NCBI GenBank assembly: GCA_036417435.1
Contig: CM070901.1
Coordinates: 9,088,001-9,152,000, forward strand
Source: Inia geoffrensis
Taxonomy: Eukaryota; Chordata; Mammalia; Artiodactyla; Iniidae
Direction: 5' to 3'
Length of the DNA stretch: 64,000 nucleotides
Position numbers and translations under genes: made by a program. Positions 34,265 to 46,778 of this stretch are shown here, piece after piece (the stretch's first letter is position 1; the number at the start of each line of letters is the position of its first letter). Under the pieces are notes generated by a model. The model saw nothing but the letters and a program-made list of their open reading frames with translations. It was not told where the DNA came from and searched no databases.

Positions 34265-36559
34265 ATGTATATCCATGTAAGTAGCTGGTTTAAATATAGA
34301 CTATTCCAGATGTTTCTTGTAAGTTTTTAATATAACTATTTGCTTTTTTTGCAAACCATTTCCGAATGACAACTGAAGTTAAGGCAGGCAGCCGTACATT
34401 TAAAGCGAAAACTTCAGTGTTGACTTCCCTTTTTTGCTGTTGTTGGGAGTGGCTTTTAGGTAAATGGGATTGCTTAATATGAAGATGACACATGCTTTCC
34501 ATTCTGCGTTGGAGGAAGAAACAATGCAGTAGGATGTAAATACTGCACAGCAAAACCGCAGCTTGAGAGTGGCTTGATGAACTACACATACATTTCCCAT
34601 GTTGAGTCTCTCTACCGTGCCCTCTACTGGAGAGGCTGTCTGCTGAGCGCGTTAGTGGTGGAAGCTTGCAGGGTGGTCCTTGAACTTTTTGTATCTAAAA
34701 AAATTTAAGTTACAGAAGAAGGCAGACAAAAAATACAAGTTTTTAGTAACGCCAAAAGGAGATTACCGAAAGCAGAAGTGTCCCCTGCCATACTTCTCTC
34801 TTCCGCGCCCACTGTATGCTATTTATTAATAAAAACTATTATTATTATCTGGAAATATTTATACATAATAACTTTCATACTTATGCTTTAGAAATTTAGG
34901 AAGCAGGATATATGCTTTAAAAGAAAAGCATCATTCTGTGTATTACTCTGTGTTTTACTTTTTTGGTCAGTAAGATATGTTAGTTCCTAAATTTGTAAAA
35001 GCTGTAAACCTGTTGCTTACCTCATGAAATGTTAAATTGGTGAGAAGTTTAAAAAAAGGAAAAAAAATTAGGAAATTAAGTGCCCTGTGTCAAACGGTGT
35101 GATGAGTAATTGGAGATAATGAAAACTTTTAATATCCTAATTGTTGAGTGTATTTGAGGAAGTGTGACACCTGTCTTGTCATTTTGTCTGTCTTTTTTGT
35201 CCTTTTTTTCTTCTTGGTCTTATTCTCATTTAACTTTAGTTGGTGGAATATTCTTTTAACAGACGGAACATATGACCCCACAATGAGTGAATATATGACC
35301 CCATAGGATTACGTACTCTACTTTTCACTCCTAATATGGTCTGAGATTTAAAATTCATAATTGCTCTCTTTCTTAGAAGGTAATTTTCATACCTAGGAGT
35401 TGTTAAGAGAGAAAGTGTTTTTGTCAGGAATGAATCAGAGTTTCAACCAAATACTTGACATGTATTATAGAGGAGTTAATGATTTTACTAGTCCTTGTAT
35501 GGGTAATTTCAGTAAGAGCACTTGCATGGTTCTGCCTTAAATTCACCCATCGTATGAAGTATGTCATACTTCGGACGCAGGCAGGGCCTACTTAAATTTA
35601 ATAATTCCCTCTTAAATTTAATAATTCCCTCTTACTAAGTAAAGCACCTGGATTCTCTTTGGAAACCGACAACAGGAGGATTACAAATTTTTTTTTTCTT
35701 CCCGAATAAAAATCCTAATGTACATTGAAATACCTCTAGTAGGTTCCTGTAGCTAAAGAACACTTAGTATGAAGTCTAGGTTTAGGGGACCATTTCCAGT
35801 ATCTGCCTCTTGCTCTCTTCTGTGACAGTGGGCCACATGGAATCTCAGGGGAGAGTAGGCGATTAGAAACACTTTCTGATTAAATAAGTTACATAGATGG
35901 CATATTGCCTTATTAACTGCAGAGATAAAACTAGGGGTTTCTTTCCTGGCATTTGTTCTCCTGGGATTTTAATTTCTGTGCACAGAATTTTTTCAAATCA
36001 TGAAAATGTCAAGTGTCTATTGATTACTGTTTCGAAATCTTGGGATACTGACATCATAAATTACAAGATTTCAAAGGTCTATATGATATCAGTTGCAGAG
36101 AATCAATTTTTTTTTTTAAGTGTGAAGAAAGGCTTTTCATCTAGTAAATAAGGAATCCATTTGCACTGGTATTTCCAGCTTGCTGACTGTTCCTATGTAG
36201 GGAGTATTAATTCATTTTAGACACTGGCTTTCAAAGGTCTTTGATCCATGGACTACTTCGCAAGAACCTAAAACCTCATGGATTTTCTCTCACAAACACA
36301 TTTTTTTAAACCAACAAAAATTCCAGATCTTAACCGAATTAACTGATAAAAGAACAATGCTTTCAAGGAGATACCAGTAGGCGCCGACCCAACTGCCTCG
36401 TTATAAATGTTCAAGTCCTCAATGCTGAGCTCACGTCCACAGCTTCAAAAGACACAGTACTTTTGCCTTTATTTTTATCAATTATCCTTAGCAGAGCAGG
36501 GTGGTTGGAGGGTTTGTCCATAATTGGGATATTTGCCTTTAGTTCCCAGTTCCTGGCAT

Positions 36560-36690
36560 TATTTTAGTTATGAGCCCAGGCAAATTGCTTAGCCTTCTTG
36601 TGCCTAAGCTTCATATCTTGAGGGTGGAAGTAATTATAGCAGCCTTCCTTTGTGAGGAAGTGAAAAGAAAACATTGCGGGGACTGCATGA
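36560..36690 (-). repeat. MIR relic
   Basis: GAGCCCAGGCAAATTGCTTA then CTTCATATCTTGAGGGTGGA. Confidence 0.55.
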
Positions 36691-37796
36691 GTGTCTGGGT
36701 TGATGATAGCTCATAGTGCCCAGACCCGGTGTTCAGCAGAACTTTGCAGTGGGACTAGTTTCTTCCAGGTGACTCTTTTCCCCATTTTGTTGCTGCTTTC
36801 CTAGCCCCCACTATTTGCTGCCACTCTTAGGGTGGCAGGTCTTCCATTCAGGTGGAAGGGTTGAGTCAGAAGGCCCTGAGTGTCTACCAGTCCGAGGAGC
36901 ACCAGCCCAAGTCCTGGCTTGCTTCGGCGTAGGACACACTGCGTTAAGGATGGGGGTGGCCAGTGGAGGGCTCTTCTGTCTGTGGTCCTGTCCCTGGGAG
37001 GATGCATCTGCTCACCACCAGGCTCTAGGCCCTGGACTCTGTGCCATCACTGCCTGATGCCACTGCTTTCTGGGTGTCTGTTCATCCACGGGGTTCCCTG
37101 GTGCTCCCTTTTTGCTCTTCCAAATGCCCCATTGGGAACATCAGGGATGTAAGGTCACTTTTGGAAATGTTGTAAGTTCTTCCTGAAAAATGTTTTGGAA
37201 ATGTCTAGCCCTTCACGTGCTGACATTTCCATCTATTGATATTTTGAAAGAATTCTCCGCTATCTTCACAGGGTGAATTCTCTCTGCATTAGGTATTTGG
37301 TGGAAATTCATTTATTTTTCTTAGTGCAGTGTAGGAAGGATGTTAAGTTGCCTCTGATGGCTCTCCCTGTTCCTCTCTAAGTACATTCCCCTCTCCCCAC
37401 ACCGTCCTCTTTTCTGATCATAGCGAAGCTTTCATATTTGGAGACTTACAGACTTTCAGTGCTTCAATTATCTTATCTCTTTCAGTTAATGCAGTATACA
37501 TTTGGTTTCACATTCTTCAAGAGTTTTTAAATAAATTTTAAAATAAACCTAGCGAAGGTGAGCATAGTCACCTGGCCTAGCCAAGCCTAGATCAGCCGTG
37601 TTTAACCCAGCAACATGAGTCAGTTTCATCAAAACTGCTTTGAATTCATCTTATTAGAAGTCTTCATTTTCTGATATGTTTGTTTATATCTAGTTTCAAG
37701 GTTCTGCATCTATGTTGCCTTCTTCATGAACTGCAGCCTGATCTCTCATCTTGAGTAGTAACCTTTCTTAATCATTTAGAACTTGTTCTAGATGCA

Positions 37797-38138
37797 GTTT
37801 TATTTATTTATTTATTGACTGTGTTGGATCTTCGTTGCTGTGGGCGGGCTTTCTGTAGTTACGGGGAGCGGGGGCTACTCTCCGTTGCAGCGCGAGGGCT
37901 TCTTATTGTGGTGGCTTCTCTTGTTGCAGTGCATGGGCTCTAGGCACTCGGGCTTCAGTAGTTGTGGCTTGCGGCTTCAGTAGTTGTGGCTCGCGGGCTC
38001 TAGAGCGCAGGCTCAGTAGTTGTGGCACACGGGCTTAGTTGCTCCGCGGCATGTGGGATCTTCCCGGACCAGGGCTCGAACCCATGTCCCATGCATTGGC
38101 AGGTGGATTCTTAACCACTGAGCCACCAGGGAAGCCCC
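37797..38138 (-). mobile_element. CHR-type SINE, long variant (about 340 bp)
   Basis: The tRNA head at the right joins a body nearly twice the usual length, with repeated CAGTAGTTGTGGCT units. The left end is a TATTTATTTA tail. Imperfect TSD starts CTAG on both sides. Confidence 0.87.
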
Positions 38139-38216
38139 CTAGGTATTTTATTTTTAACCTTTTTTTTTTTCTGATTAATAAGTTTGCTCACTCTTCCTGT
38201 CCGTTCTTTAACTTCT

Positions 38217-38925
38217 TGTGAAAGCAGTTATATACTTCCCCGAAGATGGGAATTGTCATCTGAAGCATCTTTTTAGTGCTGTCTGAAGTTGTTCTTTGAT
38301 TTTCTGGTGAACTTTAAAGGCTGTTTTGCTTGTAGTTATATTGGATCGGTTTCGATGAATTTTTCAGACTGAATATTTCTTGAATGTCAACTTGTTCTAA
38401 ATGCTTAGATTTCTCTTTGCAAAGTTCTTTTGTAAAGGTCTGTATTTTAAACGTAAGCAAGGAGTTGGAGATTTCCACCTCATTATTATTGGCCTCCAGT
38501 TTTTCTATTGCTGATAGTTTGTTCTTGAGTCTGGCCTCCATTAAAGTTGGTTCGCGTCCTTCAAATTTTTTTTTTTTTTTTGTGATACGTGGGCCTCTCA
38601 CTGTTGTGGCCTCTCCCGTTGCGGAGCACAGGCTCTGGACACGCAGGCTCAGCGGCCATGGCTCACGGGCCCAGCCGCTCCGTGGCATGTGGGATTTTCC
38701 TGGACCAGGGCACGAACCCGTGTCCCCTGCATGAGCAGGCGGACTCTCAACCACTGCGCCATTAGGGAAGCCCCAAATTCTTTTTGAATTAGGTTAAACT
38801 TGACAAAATTTTGATGTCTTTTCTCCAGAAGGGCAGGAACTTCAGTAGCCAGTTCTCTGTCTTTATTTGCGTAAGGTAGGCTTTTAATTATTAAAAATCT
38901 GACTGACTATAAATAACACCATCTC
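38217..38925 (-). pseudogene. Coiled-coil protein pseudogene fragment split by a SINE
   Basis: On the minus strand an open frame runs from about 38915 (NKDRELATEVPALLEKRHQN) to a SINE at 38773-38566 and resumes after it (EGREPTLMEARLKNKLSAIE). Removing the SINE and one copy of its target duplication joins the two parts in the same frame. The frame then runs to TAA at 38326-38324. Past that stop the same frame stays open for about 40 more codons. The product is rich in Lys, Glu, Leu and Asn with heptad-like spacing, so coiled coil is likely. I do not recognise the parent. No introns or promoter are seen, which suggests a processed copy, but an old exon cannot be excluded. Confidence 0.5.
38566..38773 (-). 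mobile_element. CHR-type SINE, young, inside the coiled-coil pseudogene
   Basis: Complete copy; short TSD around CAAATT. It interrupts an otherwise continuous minus-strand reading frame. Confidence 0.93.
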
Positions 38926-38939
38926 CCACAGTAATCCAC

Positions 38940-40730
38940 CGGCTCTAGGTCTAGTTTAATGTTCTCTAGCAGGGTGGACACTGGCTGCTACAGCGTGTCC
39001 GGAATCAGGGCAGCACAGACCATCGTGGCCATAAGCAGACCCCCTAGGCTATCCTGAGCCAATGCAGGTTGCCAGGACTCTGATGGCCGCACAGAGTGTA
39101 GACAACACCTGCGAGCGTGTGCCCGGAACCAGTCCTGTGTCTGGTAACTAGGGTAGACCTCAATGCAGGGGAAGTAGCGGGGACAAGTACAACAAATTAT
39201 TGGCTAATGCTTTTTTTCCTCTTGACTACTTTTTCATTCTGTGGCCCTGGAGGTCTTCTGTTGCCCAAACAGGCCACAGAAGACTTCCTGCTCTCAGAGC
39301 CCATCCACATCAGGATGGCCTTGAGCATATGTGGGAAAGGATGGGGGACAGATTATGGAGGACACTAGAGAGGCTTCAACTTCACCAATTTCACCTTTGA
39401 AAAATAAGAAATAAATAATTGGAATTTTAAAAAGTTTTCAGCCCTTAAGAATGTGCAGTCCAACTGTGACCAGAGAAAACATGATTTTTTCAGACTCTTG
39501 CATGTGGTAAAGCGTTTGATGATACAGAAGCCCTGCAGGGTGCTTCTGTTCAGAATGATCATCTCTGGAGGTATTAGATGTTGGATGCAGCTTTTCCAAA
39601 CAGAAGTTGACCATTAGGCCGTGGGAGATCCAAGCCTTGTCTGGCTCACTTAACAGGTCAGTCTGTTTGGCGATGAGCCTGCAGGTTGGCTGGGAGTTCA
39701 CTGGCTTTGGCTGGGCTGGGCATTTCACCAGCCTCGGCTGGGCTCACTTATACAGATTGGAGTAGGCTAGAGATTGGTCAGTCAGGCTCGGTGAGGCTGG
39801 GTGGCTCTGCAGGTCTTGGCTGGATTTCTCATGTGTCTTGAGCTCAGTAGATACAGGCTGGTATTGCTCAGTGCTTGGCTCTGCCCCTTGAATCTCTCAT
39901 CCTTGTCTTGTAATCTGTGGTAAAACCTGGTCTGTCCTTCCCATGGTAATGGCAGAGCACAAAACAGCCAGTGTTTTGGCTGTGAGAGCAGTTGTCCAAT
40001 TTGCATTTTTAAAAATTCACCCTGACTGTGAGATGTCGGCATTTCATTTGGTGGCCTTTTCTCTTCTCGGAGACACGATCCTGAGGGAGACTGTAGGTTT
40101 TCCGGAATTGGGATATGGAGTAGAAGTTGATCTGGTCACCCATTTCTTCTCTTTCTATGGCTTGGTTCACAGGTCACTGTGAAGTTGGGACACATGAGTT
40201 GGCAGAGATGAACTCTTACTGCAGTGGACACCAACCCAGAGATGGCTAAACGAGCATTCCCGAAGTCCTGCGCTCTGCTGACCAGGTGAGGAGAAACTCC
40301 TCGCAGCATACACTGTCCAATGGGAATAACGACGGCTTGGGTGTCCAAGACACTGATTCAGCAGGACCAAATGCTGAGTAACTGCAGAATTCCAGGGACG
40401 CTTCCTCATATTTGCAGGTCTTCATTTTTCTGTCTCTGAAGAGCAGGAAATATGTGAGTAAACTCCATATTTTGAATCTGGTGGGGCTCAAGCTGGTGTG
40501 AAAAGTTCATCTTTGGCAGGACTGAGACAGTTTTTTTCCAAGAGTGCTAATTTTTTTTTTTTTTAACATATTGTAGAGTTTTCTTGAAAGAATAAATCAA
40601 CATTTATGTCAAGGTACAAGGAATTATGCTCTGAGTCATTCTTCGTGCTGTCTTTCCAAAAGGTGATAAGCCTTTAATTCTTGTCCTGAAACAGCCTGCT
40701 GCAGCTGAGAGCTACAGAATTTCAGTCAGC
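38940..40730. other. Unassigned intergenic tract
   Basis: 39600-39850 is rich in GGCTGGGCTC-like units and may be part of an old LTR. Short minus-strand frames at 40000-40200 look mildly protein-like but are broken on both sides. No family recognised. Confidence 0.4.
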
Positions 40731-41459
40731 TTGTCAATTTGTTCTTTATCTTCTCTTTTCCACCTCTGGCTGTCCTGCCCCTTTGGGAACATCATGATCC
40801 CTTGGGCTGGTGGATGACTGTAGCAAACCTGAGGGACTTCTGGAGGAAGGTGTCTCTGCTTTGTGAGACTACCACCTGGGTGGAGCGTCCCCCCTTTTTT
40901 TTAAACATTAAATACTTAATGTTTGTTTGTCATATAATATATAAACAGACCTTCTTAGCAGACTGTTTTTTTATTTTCAGGAGAGAAGAGCTTATGAACT
41001 TGATGAAAAGGTAAGAGTGTGTGTGTCAGTTGTTTTGGAGGAGGGTAGAGAAGTGGGCAGGTGATGGTGACTATCAGTTGTTAGAAAGCTTAGCAAAGAC
41101 GTGAGTTTAAGCTGGTCAGGAGAACTTTCTCTGTGCGTCTCCCAGATCTAAGCCAGGGAATTTTTATAGGGATATCAAATTGACTTTCTGTTTGGGAAGA
41201 GGGTTTTCTTTCCACCTTCTTTGCAGCATCTGCTTGTTTGTCCCTTAAATGCTGAAGTTCCTTAGATGCCTTCTGTTTTTGCTCTGCACATTCACGCTAT
41301 GCAGTCACTCCCATAAACTCAGCTGTGGTCTGTGTGCTGATGAATGTCTATGCTCCTCTCTCTCCTCATCTCAGACCTTTTTCGCTAATTGTCCATTAGC
41401 TTGATTCACCTAGATGACTCATAGGCGGTTCAAGTGAACTTGTTGAAAACAGCATTTCC

Positions 41460-42400
41460 CGTCTTTGCACCTAAACCTGTTTCTTTGCCTTTGTTCTCTA
41501 TCTCAGTTACCAAAGACAAATTGAGTTTATCTTTGAGTTCACCCTCTCCCAGTCTCATATCAAGTTTATCCTGCCTATTAATTTTACTTCTTAAATGTAT
41601 CTTGAGACTATAAACTTCTCTTTACTCCATTTCCACTTTCCTGATTCTCTCTTCATCTCTCTTATGGATCCAGGCAAAACTTCTAATTGATCTCTCACCT
41701 GCTAATAGATCCTCTCTAATGAATGATCTGTTTTCAGGCAGCATGATTCTACTAAAACACTTGTTTGGTCATTATTGCTTTTCTGATTAAAACCACTAAT
41801 GGCTTGTCATTACACTTAAGTTCCAGATTCCTTAAATTGCCCTACGAGATCCTTTCTATCTGGCCCCTGAAAGCCTTTCATTTATTATGTGATCTTCTGT
41901 CACTGCTGCCTTGCTCTCTATGCCCCTACCTACTGAATATTTTGTAGTTCCTTCCACGTGCTATGCTTCCTCTTTCCTTTAGCCATTTGCTCATGCTGTT
42001 ACCTCTACTTGGACCTTTTTCCATTCTTTCCACTCTTTATCTGACTTTCTTCTGTATGATTCATACTCATCCAGGTATCGCTTAAGTGAACTTTCTTTGT
42101 GTACACCACCTACACACTTTTCTTCCCTCCACTGACATATCTGGATAAGGGGCTCCTCTTAAGTGCTGTCATAGCACCTGTTAATTTACTTACCACAGTG
42201 AATTGTAATTGCCTGGTTTCTTGTCACTGTTCATCACTAGACAATTTCTCTTTCTCCTCCCCCTTCTCTCTCCCTCCCCCTCCTTCTTCTTCTCCTTCTT
42301 CTTTTTAAAAATTATTATATCCTGGAACATAGAGAATCCTCAGTAAATATTTGCTGAGGGAATGGATGGGTGGACATATGAATGAGTGAATGAGTGAATG
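41460..42400 (+). repeat. L2 LINE relic
   Basis: AATTGCCCTACGAGATCCTT, GCTCATGCTGTTACCTCTAC, then AACATAGAGAATCCTCAGTA and TGAATGAGTGAATGAGTG at the 3' end: the usual L2 order. No frame remains. Confidence 0.75.
42241..42304. repeat. Polypyrimidine (TTC/TCC)n tract
   Basis: 64 bp with almost no purine on the + strand, within the L2 relic. Confidence 0.85.
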
Positions 42401-42816
42401 GATGCATGCATGGTTTGACAGGGCGTTTGACATCTGTTACCAGTGTGACTTGTGCCAGAGGTTCGTATGTTCTCCATATCTGTAATTAAATCCCTATTGT
42501 AACCTTATAAACTTTCCATACTAACATTGAACTTTGCAGTGTTTGTAAGTTTTCTATTCTTTCTGTTGGTATTTTTTCTGTGTGCAATTTATGAAATAAT
42601 CTATTTGTTGGTTTTCTTAAAAATCTGACTTTTACCTATTGTAAATAGGTTTACAGGTTTAGAGGCTATTCATTTAAAACATTATGAACGTGTGAAAAAT
42701 CTCTAATAAAAATGTTTAAAAAAAAAACCCACAGGATTAAAAAGGTCACACGGTATTATCATTTATTTTCCTTTCATTGTCTCTTACCATATATATTTGA
42801 ATGAAGCCATATAGAT

Positions 42817-42854
<38 letters not shown>

Positions 42855-43859
42855 TTGTCTTAATTAGACAATTTAATAGTAAATTAGATCTAATATAAAA
42901 GTAGCTTGTTTCTTGTTTTTAGGAATTTCCAGTTTGGACCATTATGTAATAGGTTGCTTCTTTTTTGCTTCCGTCAGACAAATGGACTGAGGCCTAACGC
43001 ATTGTAGATTTTAGAAAGCAGAACATTTCCTAATGGTTTTAAAACTTTCATAATGATAGAAAATAATTTCCTTTATACTTTCACTGCTTTTAAACTCTGA
43101 ATTTCTGTTCACATATAAGCAGTATTGCATTATTTGGATTGTAATGTTCAATTTATTATAACATTATAATATATAATATGTACAATTATCAGCTTAGATA
43201 ATTTTCTTAGGCTCAGGAAGAGGAAAACAAATAAGAAAGCCTTATTAAGAGTATGATCAATTGGGTAACACTTAAAAGAGTTCAAAAATTTTTCTGGATT
43301 TCTGCTTTGAGGTCTTGTCTTGAGCCTGTGCAATTACCTCCTGTTCTTTCCCACAGTCCACTGAAATGGGAAGAAATCAAAAAGAGAGAGAAGAAAAGAA
43401 AAGAGGAAACTTTGTAGGACTGCTGAAAAGAAGAAAATGTACCATTGACATATAAGAAATATGGAACTTGGGGAATATATGAAACAGAAAGGACCAAATG
43501 GAAGCAAAAACCTATCAGACTTGAATAGCAAGGTAAGTTGGTTCCTCTTGAGAAGTAAGTGGACAGTGTCCTCAATGTAACCTGAAAAAGGTTCCTTTTT
43601 GGAGCAACAGGTTTGAACAAGGGTGTGCTATAGGGGTCATGGGTGAGGGGGATATTACATTATTTTAGAAGGTGTACCAGTGATCCACATGCTGTATTTT
43701 CCTGGGTTTGGTTTTATATGGAGAGTGTACGAGATGAAGAGCTTGTAGGCCAAGGAGGAAATAAAAATAAAAGTCAAAGACTATTTAGAAATTATTAAAA
43801 TGGGACAGTCATCTACAAAAAGCTGTGGAATGTGGTCAAAGCCATACACAGAAAGTAAC
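42401..43859. other. Intergenic, no gene seen
   Basis: AT-rich with one TG microsatellite; the minus-strand frame at 43620-43282 has no recognisable domain. Confidence 0.6.
42816..42852. repeat. (TG)n microsatellite
   Basis: About 18 TG units with one TA near the start. Confidence 0.95.
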
Positions 43860-44190
43860 TTGTCTTAATTTCTTTTAAATTTGAAGTATAGTTGATTTAC
43901 AATCAACTATTACATTAGTTTCAGGTATACAACATAGTGATTCAATATTTTTATAGATAATACTCATATGAAGTTGTTATGAAATATTGGCTATATTCCC
44001 TGTGGTGCACATTACATCCTTGTATCTTACTCATTTTATACCTAGTAGTTTGTACCTCTTAATCCCCTTCACCTATCTTGCCCCATTCCTCTTCCCTCTC
44101 CCCACTGGTAACCAGTTTGTTCTCTGTATCTGAGTCTGTTTCTGTTTTGTCATATTCATTCGTTTGTTTTATTTTTTAGATTCCACATAC
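43860..44190 (-). mobile_element. L1 3' end, antisense
   Basis: GAAGTATAGTTGATTTACAA through TTTTTTAGATTCCACATAC, the standard antisense 3' UTR to ORF2 end order; diverged. Confidence 0.82.
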
Positions 44191-44431
44191 AGTAGAAGAA
44201 AGACTGAAGATAAATGAACCCATCCACGTGTGTCGCTTAGTGGTTATTTGAGTGCAGTGTTGAGAAGGCGTGTGAAGGTGAGTCTGTACTGAATGGGGAG
44301 CACTGCTGTTAGTGAGTAATGACTTCAGGGTTCAATGGATTTTTCAGATGAGCTGAATAAAACTGCTATGGGTCTGATAATTCCTATATCGCTCCAAAGC
44401 ACAGAATGACAGGAAGTTTCCCCAATAATTC

Positions 44432-44645
44432 TTTTTTTTTTTTGCGGTACGTGGGCCTCTCACTGTTGTGGCCTCTCCCATTGTGGAGCACAGGCTCCGG
44501 ACGTGCTCAGCGGCCATGGCTCAGCGGCCATGGCTCACGGGCCCAGCCGCTCTGCGGCATGTGGGATCTTCCTGGACCGGGGGCATGAACCCGTGTCCCC
44601 TGCATCGGCAGGTGGACTCTCAACCACTGCGCCACCACGGAAGCC
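44432..44645 (-). mobile_element. CHR-type SINE, young, with internal duplication
   Basis: Complete copy; imperfect TSD CCCCAATAATT against CCCCAGTAATT. The 15-bp unit GCTCAGCGGCCATGG is present twice at about 44505-44535. Confidence 0.92.
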
Positions 44646-45634
44646 CTCCCCAGTAATTTTTTGGAGGCAGGCATAATTCTGGTCTCCAAATCTGCTGAAG
44701 AAAGCACTCAAAAGAAAACTAAAGAAAAAATTCAGTTATAAAGATGTAGATAACTTAAATAAAATATTTTAAATATTTCCACTGTGAACAGTTTCAAGGA
44801 AGCAGAAACACTGTGCACAGTGAAATATAGGATTTGTGGTACCTACAAGTGATAAAAGAAGCTCCTTTACAGAAATTGAAGAATTTATATCATAATTCAC
44901 AGATGAGGTGGTGAATAATATCCGCCCGGCTTTGCTGCATGGGGCAGTTCACAGGGTGGGCAGTGTTGTTGACCTGCTTCCCCAGGGCATGGGAGGAATT
45001 ACTAGCATCCACACCAAGGGTCTGAGAACTAGGTGAAAGCTCAAGCAGAAAGTCCAGCACCTGATTTTGAAGGTCAAACTTACATTTGGTATCGGTTGAG
45101 TTTGTTATCTGTATGTCTGTCTTATCGTGAGATAAGAACTATAATGATTCACCTTTGTTGCCATCCAGTACAGACATTTCCATAAAGCAAGCGCTAAGAA
45201 AATCCTTGTTAATTGAATCTAATCACAGGAGCTGTGGAATAGTGGGACACGCATGGGTCTTGGAGACAAGGATTTGGTTTCATTCAAGCCAGGCTGCTAG
45301 TGGGTATCTGCTTTTGTCACGTTACTTCCCTCATGACTCAGCTGGGACACCCCCTCTGGAGAGCCTCCTTGAGGCCCCCCGCGTCCTGAGCGAGCTCATT
45401 TGTGTGCTGCCACGGCCCCGTGCTTCCCTCTTCTGGGGCGGTTCGCTTCTCCTGCGTTTCCCCTGTGAGACAGTAGTGCTTGAGGCCAGAGACTCTGTCC
45501 TTTGCATCCCTGTATCTGCAGAGAACAGCCCTTGTCTGGACACAGTAAGGGCTGACCACACTTGATACATGAATGAAGGATTTAACGTCCCTGAGCTTAA
45601 TTTTTCTCCATTTGAAAAATGAGAATGTTAATAA
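44646..45634. other. Intergenic, no gene seen
   Basis: 45180-45580 is GC-richer, with overlapping frames on both strands, and probably holds old MIR/L2 pieces. No gene recognised. Confidence 0.5.
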
Positions 45635-45925
45635 TACATGAGATGAAGTAAGTCAGAAAGAGAAAAACAAATATTGTTTATTAACGCATATATGTGGAGC
45701 TTAGAAGAACGGTACAGATGAACCGGTTTGCAGGGCAGAAATAGAGACACAGATGTAGAGAACAAACATATGGACACCAAGGGGGGAAAGCGGTGGGGGG
45801 ATGGGGATGGTGGTGTGATGAATTGGGCGATTGGGATTGACATGTATATGCTGATGTGTATAAAGCTGATGACTAATAAGAACCTGCTGTAAGAAAAAGA
45901 AAAAAATAAAAATAATAATACATGA
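45635..45925 (+). mobile_element. L1 3' UTR, sense
   Basis: GATGAAGTAAGTCAGAAAGA through GAACCTGCTGTAAGAAAAAG with an A-rich tail; 5' truncated. The reverse of the family seen at 60900. Confidence 0.82.
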
Positions 45926-45979
45926 GAATGGGGTTTTCAAGAATCTTCCTTAGAAAAAAGTCTGGCCCTTTCATAATAA

Positions 45980-46200
45980 AGGCAGTAGGCTTTGTTTATT
46001 GAACAGCTATTATATGTGCCAAACACTGACCAGGCACTCTATATTATTATCATTCTCTCTTATCCTTCCACGTTTCTGAGGTAGGTGCTATTATCTCCAT
46101 CTTACAGATGCTTGGAGACCTGGAGAAGCTGCCCCAACTAAATAGCAAGCAAGCCCGGCAGAGCCAGGGTTTGAATCCCAAGCCTGTAATTGTTCCACTG
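45980..46200 (+). repeat. MIR SINE relic, nearly full length
   Basis: CAGCTATTATATGTGCCAAA through CTCCATCTTACAGATG to GCCAGGGTTTGAATCCCAAG. Confidence 0.82.
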
Positions 46201-46732
46201 TAGAATTGATGTTTCTATGGGAAGCTCAGTTTAGGTTGTCGTCAGTAGGTCTCCTCATGGGTACCCTGGCAGCGTAATTATGGTCTGTGAAAGGTCGGTC
46301 GTGAAAGTTGAGCTGGTGAAATCCAGCCTTGAATACATTGCTGTGCACATGGTAATTGCATGGTCAATATAATTGTTGAATGAAATAATGAATCAGTTAA
46401 TTAATAGAAAACCCATGAATGTTATTCTTAGTAATTTATGTAATAAACCAAGAGACCGTTTATATGTGTGTGATTCAAGAGTGTTTAAACACCCACAACT
46501 TCAGAGGACATGCAGATGTTCCTAGGAAGGTAAAACTGGAATTTGATTTTCATTTAGTGAGTGAAAAAAAGTGAAATAAAAGGATTGGCTAGTCATCTAG
46601 GGATCTCATTAAAAATGAAAATCCCTATATTCCATTCCCAGAGTTTGTTATCTTTATACTTTCCTCTCGTGGATGTGAAATAAAATGCTTTGTAAATTGT
46701 GGAGTGCTGTACGCACTTAATACATTACCAAG

Positions 46733-46736
<4 letters not shown>

Positions 46737-46775
<39 letters not shown>
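46737..46775. repeat. (TG)n microsatellite
   Basis: About 19 perfect units. Confidence 0.96.

Positions 46776-46778
<3 letters not shown>

Larger units (their letters stand above)
32485..37796. other. RGS2 upstream region, repeat-poor
   Basis: Over 5 kb with only two MIR relics and no young SINE or L1, unlike the rest of the window. A 20-bp perfect tandem duplication lies at 35591-35630. No gene-like frame. Enhancers are possible but not provable here. Confidence 0.6.

Noticed and set aside
42816..42852. TG and AC arrays as CRISPR-like or regulatory repeats
   Set aside because: Pure dinucleotide microsatellites with no spacers.
45155..45565. 136-codon plus-strand frame in a GC-rich patch
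   Set aside because: Overlapping frames on both strands, no domain, and parts resemble old MIR/L2 sequence.
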